A stretch of DNA of 64,000 nt, taken from positions 1,674,001 through 1,738,000 of the forward strand of contig CAVTXI010000012.1 of NCBI GenBank assembly GCA_963738615.1. Direction: 5' to 3'. The position numbers and the translations under genes were made by a program. Positions 55,668-64,000 of the stretch are shown here, in pieces (position 1 is the stretch's first letter; the number at the start of each line of letters is the position of its first letter). The stretch comes from CAVTWY01 sp963738615 (lineage in GTDB: Bacteria > Pseudomonadota > Gammaproteobacteria > Burkholderiales > Burkholderiaceae_C). The notes beneath the pieces are model-generated. The model was given only the letters and a program-made list of their open reading frames with translations. It did no database searches and was not told where the DNA came from.

Positions 55668-56605
55668 CACGCATCCGTCCGGCGCCGCGCTGCCTCGAGC
55701 GCATGCTTCAGGTCCGCGCACAACTGTTCGGCCGCGGCCTCGCTCGCCTTCGAGATCGCGGTATAGCTGAAGAAGCCGTGGTTCAGCGTGGGGAACTCGC
55801 GCAGCAACACGTTGTTGCCCGCGGCCACCAGTGCGGCGTGATAGGCCAGGTTGTCTCGATACAGGAAGTCATACGGCCCCACGCCGATGATCGCGGGTGC
55901 CAGGCCCGCCAGTGATGGCGCGCGCCGTGGCGACACGCGCATGTCGCTCACCAGCGTGTCGACCCCTTTGCCGAGGTAGATCCCTTTCACCGCGTCGGTC
56001 GGGCCCGTCATGTCGGTGGCCGGGTAGATCAACAGTTGCGCCGCCAAGACGATGCCGGCGTCCCGCGCCTGAATACTCGTGACCGCCGCGAAGTTGCCGC
56101 CTGCGCTGTCGCCGCCGACAGCCAGCGGCTGGTCTCGGCCGCCGAAGCGGTCGAGATTCACGTGCACCCATTGCAGCGCGGCCCACGCATCGTCGATACC
56201 CGCGGGGAACAGGTCTTCCGGCGCCAGTCGGTAGCCCACGTTGATCACGGCTGCGCCGGTGGCATTGGCGATGCGCACCGCGTGCATCTCGTGCGAATCG
56301 AGATCACCCAGGATGAAGCCGCCGCCGTGGTAGTACACGACGGTGGCGTTGGGTTTGGGATTGCCCACGGGGTGGATCACGCGGCAGTCGATCTCGGGTG
56401 CGCCGACCGGGCCCGGAATGCGGATGTGCTCGATCGTGCCGTTGGGCAGCTTGGGCTTGGGATACAGCAGCGCGCGGATGCAGCGCCCTCGTTCGCGCAT
56501 TTCAGGGCCGCTGCCTTCGTAGAGGCCGGGAATGCCCGATTCTTTCCATCGGCGCTCGTATTCGGCGATGGAAGGATCGAGAGATGGTTTATCAACGTTC
56601 GACAT
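55667..56605 (-). CDS. HSL-family (alpha/beta hydrolase fold-3) carboxylesterase
   Basis: A 312-residue cytoplasmic esterase. The oxyanion motif is YYHGGGFILGD, the nucleophile lies in VGGDSAGGNFA, the Asp in GPYDFLYRDN and the His in LNHGFFSY. No signal peptide is seen, so the ester is cut after uptake. It sits between the ABC receptor gene and the TetR gene. In a locus with quinate and hydroxycinnamate pathways, a chlorogenate-type or feruloyl ester is an attractive but unproven substrate. The ATG at 56605 follows GAGGAG at a good distance. Confidence 0.85.
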   Translation of the reverse strand: MSNVDKPSLDPSIAEYERRWKESGIPGLYEGSGPEMRERGRCIRALLYPKPKLPNGTIEHIRIPGPVGAPEIDCRVIHPVGNPKPNATVVYYHGGGFILGDLDSHEMHAVRIANATGAAVINVGYRLAPEDLFPAGIDDAWAALQWVHVNLDRFGGRDQPLAVGGDSAGGNFAAVTSIQARDAGIVLAAQLLIYPATDMTGPTDAVKGIYLGKGVDTLVSDMRVSPRRAPSLAGLAPAIIGVGPYDFLYRDNLAYHAALVAAGNNVLLREFPTLNHGFFSYTAISKASEAAAEQLCADLKHALEAARRRTDA

Positions 56606-56634
56606 GAAGTGCTCCTCGCGTGTCGCTCGCTTGA

Positions 56635-58181
56635 TTACTTGGCAGGCAGCATGTTGATGGCATCGATCACCACCGATTGGCCGATCTTCGGCACCTTCAC
56701 ATCGTCGGTCACGAAGTAGACCGTGTGCGTGGCGGCGATGGGCGCGAACCAGGCGAGGTCGACCACGTGTGAATAGACCTTCTTCCAAGCGGGCTCGGCT
56801 TTGTCGAGCGGGATGTTGGCGGCATCGTCGATCAATTTCGCCAGCGTCGCGTCTTCGGTGTTATAGAAGTTGAGGCTGCCTTTGGGTGCCAGCGTCTGGA
56901 AGCGCGCCAAATTCGGCACACCCGAGTTGCTGTTGAACACCAGCACCTCGAGCTGCTTGTTCGCGCCCGCGGCCAGCATGGCGCCAAAGCCCTGAAGCTC
57001 GTTCAACGTGGCGTTGATGCCGACCTTCTTGAACTGGCTCGCCAGCACCTGCGCTCATCGTGCGGCTCAGGGTGTTGTTGACGTAGCTGATCTTGAGGTT
57101 CAGGTTCGCGGCGTTGGCAGCAGCCAGCAGTGACTTGGCCTTCTCGGGGTTGTAGTCGTACTTCGCCTCGTTGGCGGGGTCATGCCCAAGGAAGCCCTTG
57201 CCCTGCATCTGAAGCGTCGGGTCGGCAAAGTCGCCGAGCAACGCCTTGGCGATCAGCTTGCGGTCGATCGAATGATTGATCGCCTGGCGCACGCGCACGT
57301 CTTTCAACGCCGGGTTGACGATGCCGTTGCGGTCGACGATGACCAGGCCTGTCCATTGCACCGGCTCGCTGACGATGCGCATGCTCTTCTCGAGCTTGGC
57401 GGCATTGGCGTGGCCGGTGACCGGGTCGCTGACCAGCACTTTCACCTGCCCGGCCTTCATGGCCTGGATCGCCGAGTTCTGGTCTTCGAAGACGCTCATC
57501 ACGATCTTGTCCCACTTGACGCGGCTCTTGTCGTAGTAGTGCGGGTTGGGCACGTAGGTATAGCTCTTGCCCGTCACGGTGGCCTCGGCGTCGAGCATGT
57601 AGGGGCCCGCACCGAAGGTTTCTTTGGCGAGTGAATCGGGATTCGCACAGCGCCTTCGGGCTGATGATGTTGCCGGCCAACCAGTAGGCTTCGAACAGGT
57701 TGAGCAACGCAGGGTTGGGTGCGCTGACGTTGATGCGCACCTTGTACGGTTCGACGACATCGATGGACGTGACGGTGGCAAGGTTCACCGCGAACGGCCC
57801 GCCCTTTTTCGTGCGCCAATATTCGATGGACTTCTTCACCGCTTCGGCATTGACCGGTTCACCGTCGCTGAACTTCGCGTCTTGCCGCAGCGTGAAGGTG
57901 GCCGACTTGCTGTCGGGGCTCATGGCCCAGGCGGTGGCCAGCGCGGGCTCGAAGCTGCCGTCGGCCGTCACGCGGACCAAGGGCTCATAAGCGGGCAGCA
58001 GGTGCGTGCCGGCGCGGCCGTTGCCCGACAGCGAAGGGTCCATGCTCAGCGGCGAGAACGGGTTGCCGACGGTGAGCACTTTCTCTTGCGCAGGGCGGGC
58101 GAGAGGGCACGTGCTGGCGGGACCATCACGGGCAGCGGTGACGGCAGCGTTGACGATGCTGCGGCGAGTGAATCGAATCAT
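56635..58181 (-). CDS. ABC transporter substrate-binding protein, family 5 (dipeptide/oligopeptide type, frameshifted)
   Basis: A receptor of about 510 residues. The amino end MIRFTRRSIVNAAVTAA starts a signal peptide, whose rest is uncertain because of an indel near 58110. The mature part gives KVLTVGNPFSPLSMDPSLSG, LATAWAMSPDSKSATFTLRQ, DVRVRQAINHSIDRKLIAKA and AEAKYDYNPEKAKSLLAAA-like wording, as in DppA and NikA. Extra bases near 57644 and 57052 break the frame. It would bind the solute for the permeases and ATPases encoded upstream. The esterase gene follows after 30 bases. Confidence 0.84.
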
Positions 58182-58208
58182 CGGTATCTCCTGGTTGGAA
58201 CGAAGTGG

Positions 58209-59072
58209 TTATTCAGTGGCCTGCGAAGCCGACGCGCCGCACGCCACTGCTCGCGCCGCTGGCGTTGCAATGCACTGGATGAGGGACGGGCGACGGCTGC
58301 CAGCAGCGCTTGCGTGTAGGGGTGTTGCGGGTGCGTCGTGCACCTGCGCGGCGTCGCCTTGTTCGACGATCTCGCCCTGGTAGAGCACGACCGTGCGGTG
58401 TGACACGTGGCGCACCACCGTCAGGTCGTGCGAGATGAAGAGCAGGCTCAGGCTCAGGCCTGCGCTGCAGTTCGTTCAGCAGGTTCAGCACCTGCGCCTG
58501 CACCGACAGGTCGAGCGCACTGACTGGCTCGTCGCACACCACCAGCCGCGGCCGATCGATCACCGCGCGCGCGATCGCGATGCGCTGGCGTTGGCCGCCC
58601 GGAGAACTGCGTGGGGTAGCGCTGCGCGGTGTCGGTGGGCATGCCCACGCGCTGCAAGGATGTCGGCGATGCGGTGCGGCGATGTCGGCGCTGGTCACGG
58701 TTGCCCGCCGCAAGCAACGGTTCGGCCAGCGTGTCGCCGATCGTGCGCGACGGGATTCAGCGAGCCGATGGGGTCTTGGAACACCACCTGGATGTCGCGG
58801 CCCAGCAGGCGCCGGCGCGCACGCGTGGCGTGCGTGATGTCTTCGCCATCGAAGATCACGCGGCCGGCCGTGGCGGGCGTCTGGCCGAGGATCACGTTGC
58901 CGATGGTGGTCTTGCCCGAGCCCGACTCGCCGACCAGGCCCACGGTTTCGCCGCGGGCGATCGTGAAGCTCACGCCCTTCAGCGCCTTGAAGACCTTGCC
59001 GCGCCGCTGGGGGAATTCGACGCGCAGGTCTTCGACGGCGCAGCAGCGGGCACGGTGGCGTCTGCACGTCAT
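58209..59072 (-). CDS. ABC transporter ATP-binding protein, DppF/OppF type (frameshifted)
   Basis: An ATPase of about 285 residues. The first part is intact: RKVFKALKGVSFTIARGETV-like wording with Walker A GESGSGKTT and the Q-loop in VVFQDPIGSLNPV. Further frames supply RYPTQFSGGQRQRIAIARAV, Walker B LVVCDEPVSALD and VVLYQGEIVEQGDAAQV. Several indels lie between 58300 and 58760. The carboxy end is not certain (58209 or 58213). It overlaps the preceding ATPase gene by a few bases. Confidence 0.8.
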
Positions 59073-59929
59073 GCCGCAGCCCCTTCACGCCGCATGCGCG
59101 CCAGCGTTTCTTCGACCGTCGGCAGCACCTGCCCGGGCGGGGCGCTGTGCGGGTTGGCCTTCAAGCAGCGCCGCGGTGTAGGGGTGTTGCGGGCCGATCG
59201 AAGATGTCGAGCACGTCGGCGGTCTCGAGCACGTGGCCGCGGTACAGCACCATCGCACGATCGCACACGTCGGCCACCACGCCCCAGTCGTGGGTGACGA
59301 AGATCACCGCCATGCCGTGGCTGTGTTTGAGCTCGCGCATCAGCTCGAGGATCTCGGCCTGCACCGTGACGTCGAGTGCGGTGGTCGGCTCGTCGGCCAA
59401 CAGCACCTTGGGGTTGCGGCGCCAGCGCACGCGCGATGCCCACGCGCTGCGCCATGCCGCCCGACACCTGGTGCGGGTAGCGGCGCGCCACGTCTTCGGC
59501 GTTCGGCGATCTTCACCTGCGTCAGCAGTTCGATCGCACGCGCGTGCGCCTGGGCGCGGCTGCTCGAAGGCTCGTGGCGGCGGATGACTTCGATCAGATG
59601 ATGGCCGACGGTGAAGCAGGGGTCGAGCGCGGCCATCGGCTCTTGAAAGATCATGCCCAGCGACTTGACCGCGCAGTTCGCTGCAGCGTCGCTTCGTCGG
59701 TCAGGTCGATCAAGCAGCCTTGCGAGCCGCAGCGCGCCGCCCTGGATGCGCGTGCCCGCGCGGCAGCAGGCCCATCAGCGCCAGGATCGTCAGCGTCTTG
59801 CCGCTGCCCGATTCACCGACCAGGCCGAGCGTTTCGCCGGGCATCAGGTCGAAGCGACACGATCGTTCACGAGGACGCGTTCGGCGCTCGCCTTGCCCGG
59901 TGGCGATCGTGCAGGCCGCGCACCGACAT
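59069..59929 (-). CDS. ABC transporter ATP-binding protein, DppD/OppD type (frameshifted)
   Basis: An ATPase of about 285 residues. Walker A is read from LMPGETLGLVGESGSGKT, the Q-loop from MIFQEPMAALDPCFTVG, the signature from RRYPHQVSGGMAQRVGIARA and Walker B from KVLLADEPTTALDVTVQAEI. The H-loop is FVTHDWGVVADVCD. Five or more indels break it. The ATG at 59929 overlaps the stop of the permease gene upstream. The end HSAPPGQVLPTVEETLARMR is normal for the group. Confidence 0.8.
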
Positions 59930-60902
59930 CACGGCGCTGCGACGGCGCGCCGGCGAACACGGCAGCGCCGATCGACGCCTGCGCGCGTCGACGAGCACGT
60001 TGGCGGTGCACGCGGCCGCGCCCAGGCTTCCACCGCCGTGTCGCGCAGCTGCATCGCCCAGCAGCCGAAAGCGAGGATCGTCAGCGCGACCACGCCGCCG
60101 CGTGGGCACCAGCATCCACGGGAAGTCGTTGATGCTGCGACCGCCGCTCGGAGATGCATGCCGCCCCAGGTCGGCGCCGGCGGCTGCACGCCCAGGCCCA
60201 GGAAGCTGATGCCGGTCTGCACGATCACCGCCATGCGCTGCGAAGAGCGACAACTGCACGATCACCGGCCCGACGATGCGCGGCAGCACGTGGCGCACGA
60301 TGATCGCCGCGTCGCGACAGGCCGCAGATGCGCGCGGCTTCGATGTACAAGCTCGTTGCGCACGTCAGCGTCGCGCTGCGCACCACGCGCGTGATCGCCG
60401 GCCGAACCGAGCACGCCCAAAGTCACCATCGCCGCGAGCATCGAACGGTCGAACACCGTCAACACCGCCAGCAGCGATCACGATCCCCGGCATCGACTGC
60501 AACAGGTTGCGTAGCTGGCCGACCGCCGCGTCGACGCGCCCGCCGAAATAGCCCGCCGTCATGCCCAGCGCGACGCCGAGCAGCGCCGCGACCACCAGCG
60601 CCTGCGCCACGCCGACGAACGTGGACACGGCGCCGTGCAGCACGCGGCTCAGCCACGTCGCGCCCCAGCTCGTCGGTGCCCAGCCAGTGCTCGGCGCTGG
60701 GCATCTGCTTGACCGCCAGCAGCTCCTGCTCGAGCGGGTCATACGGCGCGATCACCGGCGCCAGCAGCGCCCAGCACGATCATCGCCAGCCAGCCACACG
60801 ATGGCGACCCAGGCCAGCGGCTTGCGCAGCAGGCGCGACACGAAGACCGCGGCACAGGCGATGCGGCGGCGCACGCGCGAGGCCGCGGTGACAGCGTGTC
60901 AT
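59929..60902 (-). CDS. ABC transporter permease, DppC type (frameshifted)
   Basis: A membrane protein of about 310 residues. Recovered pieces are PVIAPYDPLEQELLAVKQMP, HWLGTDELGRDVLSRVLHGA, GMTAGYFGGRVDAAVGQLRN, the ATPase-contact region near RHVLPRIVGPVIVQLSLFA and TGISFLGLGVQPPAPTWGGM. The order fits DppC/OppC. At least six indels were seen between 59990 and 60800. The ATG at 60902 overlaps the DppB-type stop (ATGA). Confidence 0.8.
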
Positions 60903-61850
60903 CCCACCCTCACCTTCGGGTTGAGCCAGCCGTAGCTCAGGTCGACCAGCAGGTTGATGCACGATCGTGATCAGCGTGAAGTAGAGCGTCGCGCCCTGCA
61001 TCAGCGCGATGTCGTTGTTCTGCGCCGCCTGACCGCCAGGCTGCCCAGCCCCGGCAGCACGAACACGCGCTCGACGAACACCGTGCCGCTGATCGCGTTC
61101 ACGAGCACGAGCCCCAGCACCGTGACCACCGGCAGCGACGCGTTGCGCAGCGCGTGCTTCCAGACGACCGACACGCTCGGGCACGCCGCTGGCGCGCAGG
61201 CTGCGGATGAAGTCGCGGCCCATCACCTCGTTCATCGAGTCGCGCGTCTGCTTCGCGATGGTGGTGATGGAGATGCAGGGAGATCGACAGCACCGGCAGC
61301 ACCAAGCCCAGCAACCAGGCCTTCGGGTCCTGTCGAAGCAGCGGCGTGTAGCCCGTGGCCGGCAGCCAGTGCAGCCACGACCGCGAAGATCGCGATAACA
61401 CCAGCGCGACCCAGAACGACGGGAAGATCAGCCCCACCAGCGACAGCGTGTCGATGGCGCGCCCCACCCAGCCGCCGCGCAGCGCGCTGGCCACGCCCAG
61501 CGCCAGGCCGACCGACGACGCAGACGGCATCGGCACGCCCGGCCATCAGCGACAACGTGACGCCGATGCGATCGTTCAGCAGCGAGACGGCGGTCTCTTT
61601 GGTGAAGTACGACACGCCCAGGTCGCCCGTCGCGGCTTTCAGCCGACCAACGGCCGTACTGCGCCACCAGCGGCTGGTCCAGCCCCAGTTCCTTGCGCAA
61701 TTCCTGGTATTGCTCTTCGGTGCCCTCGCCCTGCATCATCGTGCGCGCCAAGTCGCCGGGCGCCAGCGTGTTCAGCAGGAACGTCAGGAACGTCACCACG
61801 AACAGCAGCGGAACGGAGAGCGCCAGGCGGCGCAAGATCAGGCGGAACAC
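60899..61850 (-). CDS. ABC transporter permease, DppB type (frameshifted)
   Basis: A membrane protein of about 310 residues, the first gene of the operon. The start is a GTG (MFRLILRRLALSVPLLFVVT, then FLTFLLNTLAPGD). Further pieces are LRKELGLDQPLVAQYGRW, FTKETAVSLLNDRIGVTLSL, DTLSLVGLIFPSFWVALVL and the end LSYGWLNPKVRVG. Indels lie near 61650, 61530, 61395, 61280 and 61180. With the DppC-type permease it forms the channel. The operator pair lies 17-58 bases upstream. Confidence 0.8.
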
Positions 61851-61866
61851 GGGTGATGATCGCTAT

Positions 61867-61908
61867 ATGAACCAATCGGTACATTAAATTATGTACCGAT
61901 CAGTTCAA
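61867..61908. promoter_or_regulatory. Paired TetR operator candidates between the ABC operon and fcs
   Basis: Two inverted copies of the 18-base site seen before the TetR at 40.2 kb. The left copy on the minus strand is ATGTACCGATTGGTTCAT (61867-61884). The right copy on the plus strand is ATGTACCGATCAGTTCAA (61891-61908). Their inner parts form a perfect 10-base inverted repeat, ATCGGTACAT and ATGTACCGAT, with six bases between. The region is AT-rich. It can control the minus-strand ABC operon directly and fcs, 154 bases away, on the plus strand. Confidence 0.7.
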
Positions 61909-62061
61909 TATTCGTATTTTCCCGCTTTCGCACAGGGCGTTGGGCCACGGGCCTGGTCGCATACGCACCGCGAGGCGCACGGGAGCGGGACGTAACATGC
62001 AAGGACCGATGGATAGACGGTCACGGTGCGCCGTCGACACAATCTTGGCGCAGGAGACACG

Positions 62062-63866
62062 ATGAGCAGCCTCTTCGACGACCCGAGCAATTTGGCCCCG
62101 CGGCAGGCCGTGCGCGAAGACCGCGCCGACCGCAGCTTCGTGCTGCGCTCGCCGCAGCCGCTCGGGCCCTACGCGCGCTGCGTCGGCGAGTGGCTCGAGC
62201 ATTGGGTGAAGGAAACGCCGCGTGCTGTTGCCTTCGCCGAGCGTGACGCCGTCGAGCGGCAACTGGCGCACGCTGACATGGTGCGAGTTGCGCACGCGCG
62301 TCGCGTCGGTGGCGCAAGGCCTGCTCGATCTGCACCTGGACCCCACCAAGCCGATCGTCGTTCTGTCCGACAACAGCCTCGAGCACCTGACGTTGATGCT
62401 CGCGGCGATGCACATCGGCCGCGCGTCGTGCACCGTGTCCAGCGCCTACACGCGCTTGGCGAAAGGACAGTACGACAAGATCCACGGCATTCTCGAGGCA
62501 CTGGACCCCGCGCTGATCTACGCGTCCGATGCCAAGGTGTATGGCGGTGCACTGGTTGGCGCGCCGGTGAAGCCGGTGGCTGTGTTCGGCCAAGGTGCGG
62601 CGTCGCATCCGGGCGCGATCGCGTTCGCGCAGTTGTTGACCACGGCAGAAACGCCGCAGGTGATGGAGCAGTTCCGCGCCATCCTGCCCGAGACCCACGC
62701 CAAGTACCTGCTGACCTCGGGCTCGACGGGCCATCCGAAGGTGGTCATCAACACGCACCGGATGCTGTGCGCCAACCAGCAGATGATTGCGCAGACGCTG
62801 CGCTTCGTCGGCAAGACCAAGCCGGTGCTGCTCGACTGGCTGCCCTGGAGCCACACCTTCGGCGGCAACCACAACGTCGGCATCGTGCTGAAGCACGGCG
62901 GCACGATGTACATCGACGAAGGCAAGCCGGTACCCGGCGCCTTCGACGTCACGGTGCGCAACCTGCGCGACGTGCAGCCCACGCTGCACTTCAACGTGCC
63001 GCGCGGCTACGACATGATGGCTGCCGCCTTCGAAGCCGACGAGGCCCTGGCGCGCAGCTTCTTCTCGCAAGCTGCAGATGCTGTTCTATGCCGGCTCCGC
63101 CATGCCGCAGACGACATGGGCGCGGCTCGAGGCCATCGCCGCGAAAGTCCGTGACGAGCCGCTCTTCATGACCACGTCGTGGGGCTCGACCGAAACCGTC
63201 GCCGGCCATCACCTTCGTCAACTGGAAGATCGACCGCGCCGGCACGATCGGCAACCCGATCCCCGGCGCCGAGGTGAAGCTCGTGCCCAACGGCGGCAAG
63301 CTCGAGCTGCGCGTGCGCGGGCCGAATATCTTCCCGGGCTACCGCGGCGCACCGAAGCAGACGCGCGAAGCTTTCGACGACGAGGGCTTCTACAAGATCG
63401 GCGACGCGGGCTACCTGGCCGACGCCGAAGGATCCTTCGAGCGGCATCGTCTTCAACGGCCGCGTGGCCGAAGACTTCAAGCTCACGTCGGGCACGTGGG
63501 TGTCGGTGGGCACGCTGCGCGTGCAGCTGATCCAGGCGCTGGCGCCATGGGTGCAAGACGCGGTCATCACCGGCCATGATCGTGACCAGGTCGGCGCGCT
63601 GCTCTTCGTCAGCGACGCCGCGCGTGCGTTGCCGCCAGCCGAGCTGGCGGCGCAAGTGCGCGAGGGCCTGTCGGCGCTGCGCAGCGGCGGCGCGGGCTCG
63701 TCGCAGGCGCCGGTGCGTGCGTTCGTGCTGCCCGACGTGCCCGACATCGCCGGCCGGGGAAATCACCGACAAGGGCTACGTCAACCAGCGCATGGTGCTG
63801 ACGCGCCGCGCCGACGTGGTCACGCTGCTGTACAGCGACGGCGACACACGCGTGATCCGGCTCTAA
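62062..63866 (+). CDS. fcs: Feruloyl-CoA synthase (frameshifted)
   Basis: An ANL-superfamily CoA ligase of about 600 residues. The beginning FVLRSPQPLGPYARCVGEWL is characteristic of feruloyl-CoA synthases. VVLSDNSLEHLTLMLAAMHI, the P-loop LLTSGSTGHPKVVINTHRML, DWLPWSHTFGGNHN, TTSWGSTETV, NGGKLELRVRGPNIFPGY and FYKIGDAGYLAD follow. The end is ITDKGYVNQRMVLTRRADVV with the catalytic Lys. Indels lie near 62270, 63075, 63205, 63435, 63575 and 63755. It activates ferulate, caffeate or 4-coumarate for side-chain shortening. The ATG at 62062 follows AGGAGA. Confidence 0.87.
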
Positions 63867-63902
63867 GTACGATCACCTTCACATCCTCAACAGGCGTCTA
63901 CC

Positions 63903-64000
63903 ATGTCCGACACCTTCACCCCCGCCAAGGCACCCTCGCGACCCTGTCGCTGCTGCGCATCGAAACCGCAGGCCCGGTGGTGCACATCCGCCTGAACCGC
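63903..64000 (+). CDS. Enoyl-CoA hydratase/isomerase-family protein (5' end only)
   Basis: The first 32 codons of a crotonase-family protein, cut by the window end. MSDTFTPAKA is followed in a shifted frame by TLATLSLLRIETAGPVVHIRLNR, the usual first strand of crotonases, so one indel near 63932 is likely. It begins 36 bases after fcs. A hydroxycinnamoyl-CoA hydratase/lyase giving vanillin-type aldehydes is a possible identity, but a general enoyl-CoA hydratase is equally compatible with so short a piece. Confidence 0.6.

Overview
The window looks like a chromosomal segment of a high-GC betaproteobacterium of the order Burkholderiales. The best evidence is the housekeeping block tyrS - M23 peptidase - anmK - erpA - bactofilin - DUF6776 - rpsI - rplM (41.1-47.8 kb), an order typical of that group. 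The many Bug/TctC-type periplasmic receptors agree with this. No rRNA, tRNA or CRISPR array was recognised.

Layout. 0-6.5 kb: a branched-chain-amino-acid-type ABC transporter (livH end, livM, receptor, livF) with a small unknown protein and a PaaK-like adenylating enzyme, then a Bug receptor and a strong terminator. 6.5-15 kb: mixed metabolic genes (aldo/keto reductase, phosphoesterase, dienelactone hydrolase, DUF885 protein, Bug receptor, XRE regulator, RhlE-type helicase). 15.3-21.1 kb: a damaged-looking tannin/gallate block on the minus strand (Bug receptor, subtype-B-like tannase, gallate dioxygenase, a copied ligI tail). It is divergent from a LysR gene, and a MITE-like element lies between the two. 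21.1-21.9 kb: an RHH/PIN toxin-antitoxin pair. 22.0-38.4 kb: one long minus-strand cluster holding dctP2, dctQ, dctM, dctP1, quinate/shikimate dehydrogenase, a two-gene 3-dehydroshikimate dehydratase, ligJ, ligK, a DUF1932 oxidoreductase, ligI, two tannase-family esterases, ligA, ligB and ligC. An IclR gene lies upstream and divergent. 39.4-42.4 kb: TetR, a cation diffusion facilitator and tyrS. 42.6-48 kb: housekeeping. 48-54.4 kb: assorted genes (GNAT, glycosyltransferase, GFA enzyme, DUF2569, MaiA, a membrane spermidine-synthase fusion). 54.4-61.9 kb: a minus-strand operon with a dipeptide-type ABC importer, an HSL-family esterase, a second TetR and a DUF3237 protein. 62.1-64 kb: the divergent feruloyl-CoA synthase and the start of an enoyl-CoA-hydratase gene.

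How it works together. The central route is the protocatechuate 4,5-cleavage pathway (LigAB, LigC, LigI, LigJ, LigK) ending in pyruvate and oxaloacetate. Three plant-derived inputs converge on it. Quinate or shikimate enters through AroE and the dehydroshikimate dehydratase. Galloyl esters enter through tannases and gallate dioxygenase. Hydroxycinnamates enter through feruloyl-CoA synthase and the following hydratase. Dedicated TRAP, Bug and ABC uptake systems accompany these genes. A near-identical 18-bp operator lies in front of one TetR gene and, as a divergent pair, between the ABC operon and fcs, so the two TetR paralogues may share one regulon.

Sequence quality. Many genes are broken by single-base indels while the protein in the adjoining frame stays conserved, most densely at 15.9-21.1 kb and 57-64 kb. 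I read most of these as consensus errors. Coordinates of such genes are outer limits of the recoverable reading frame.
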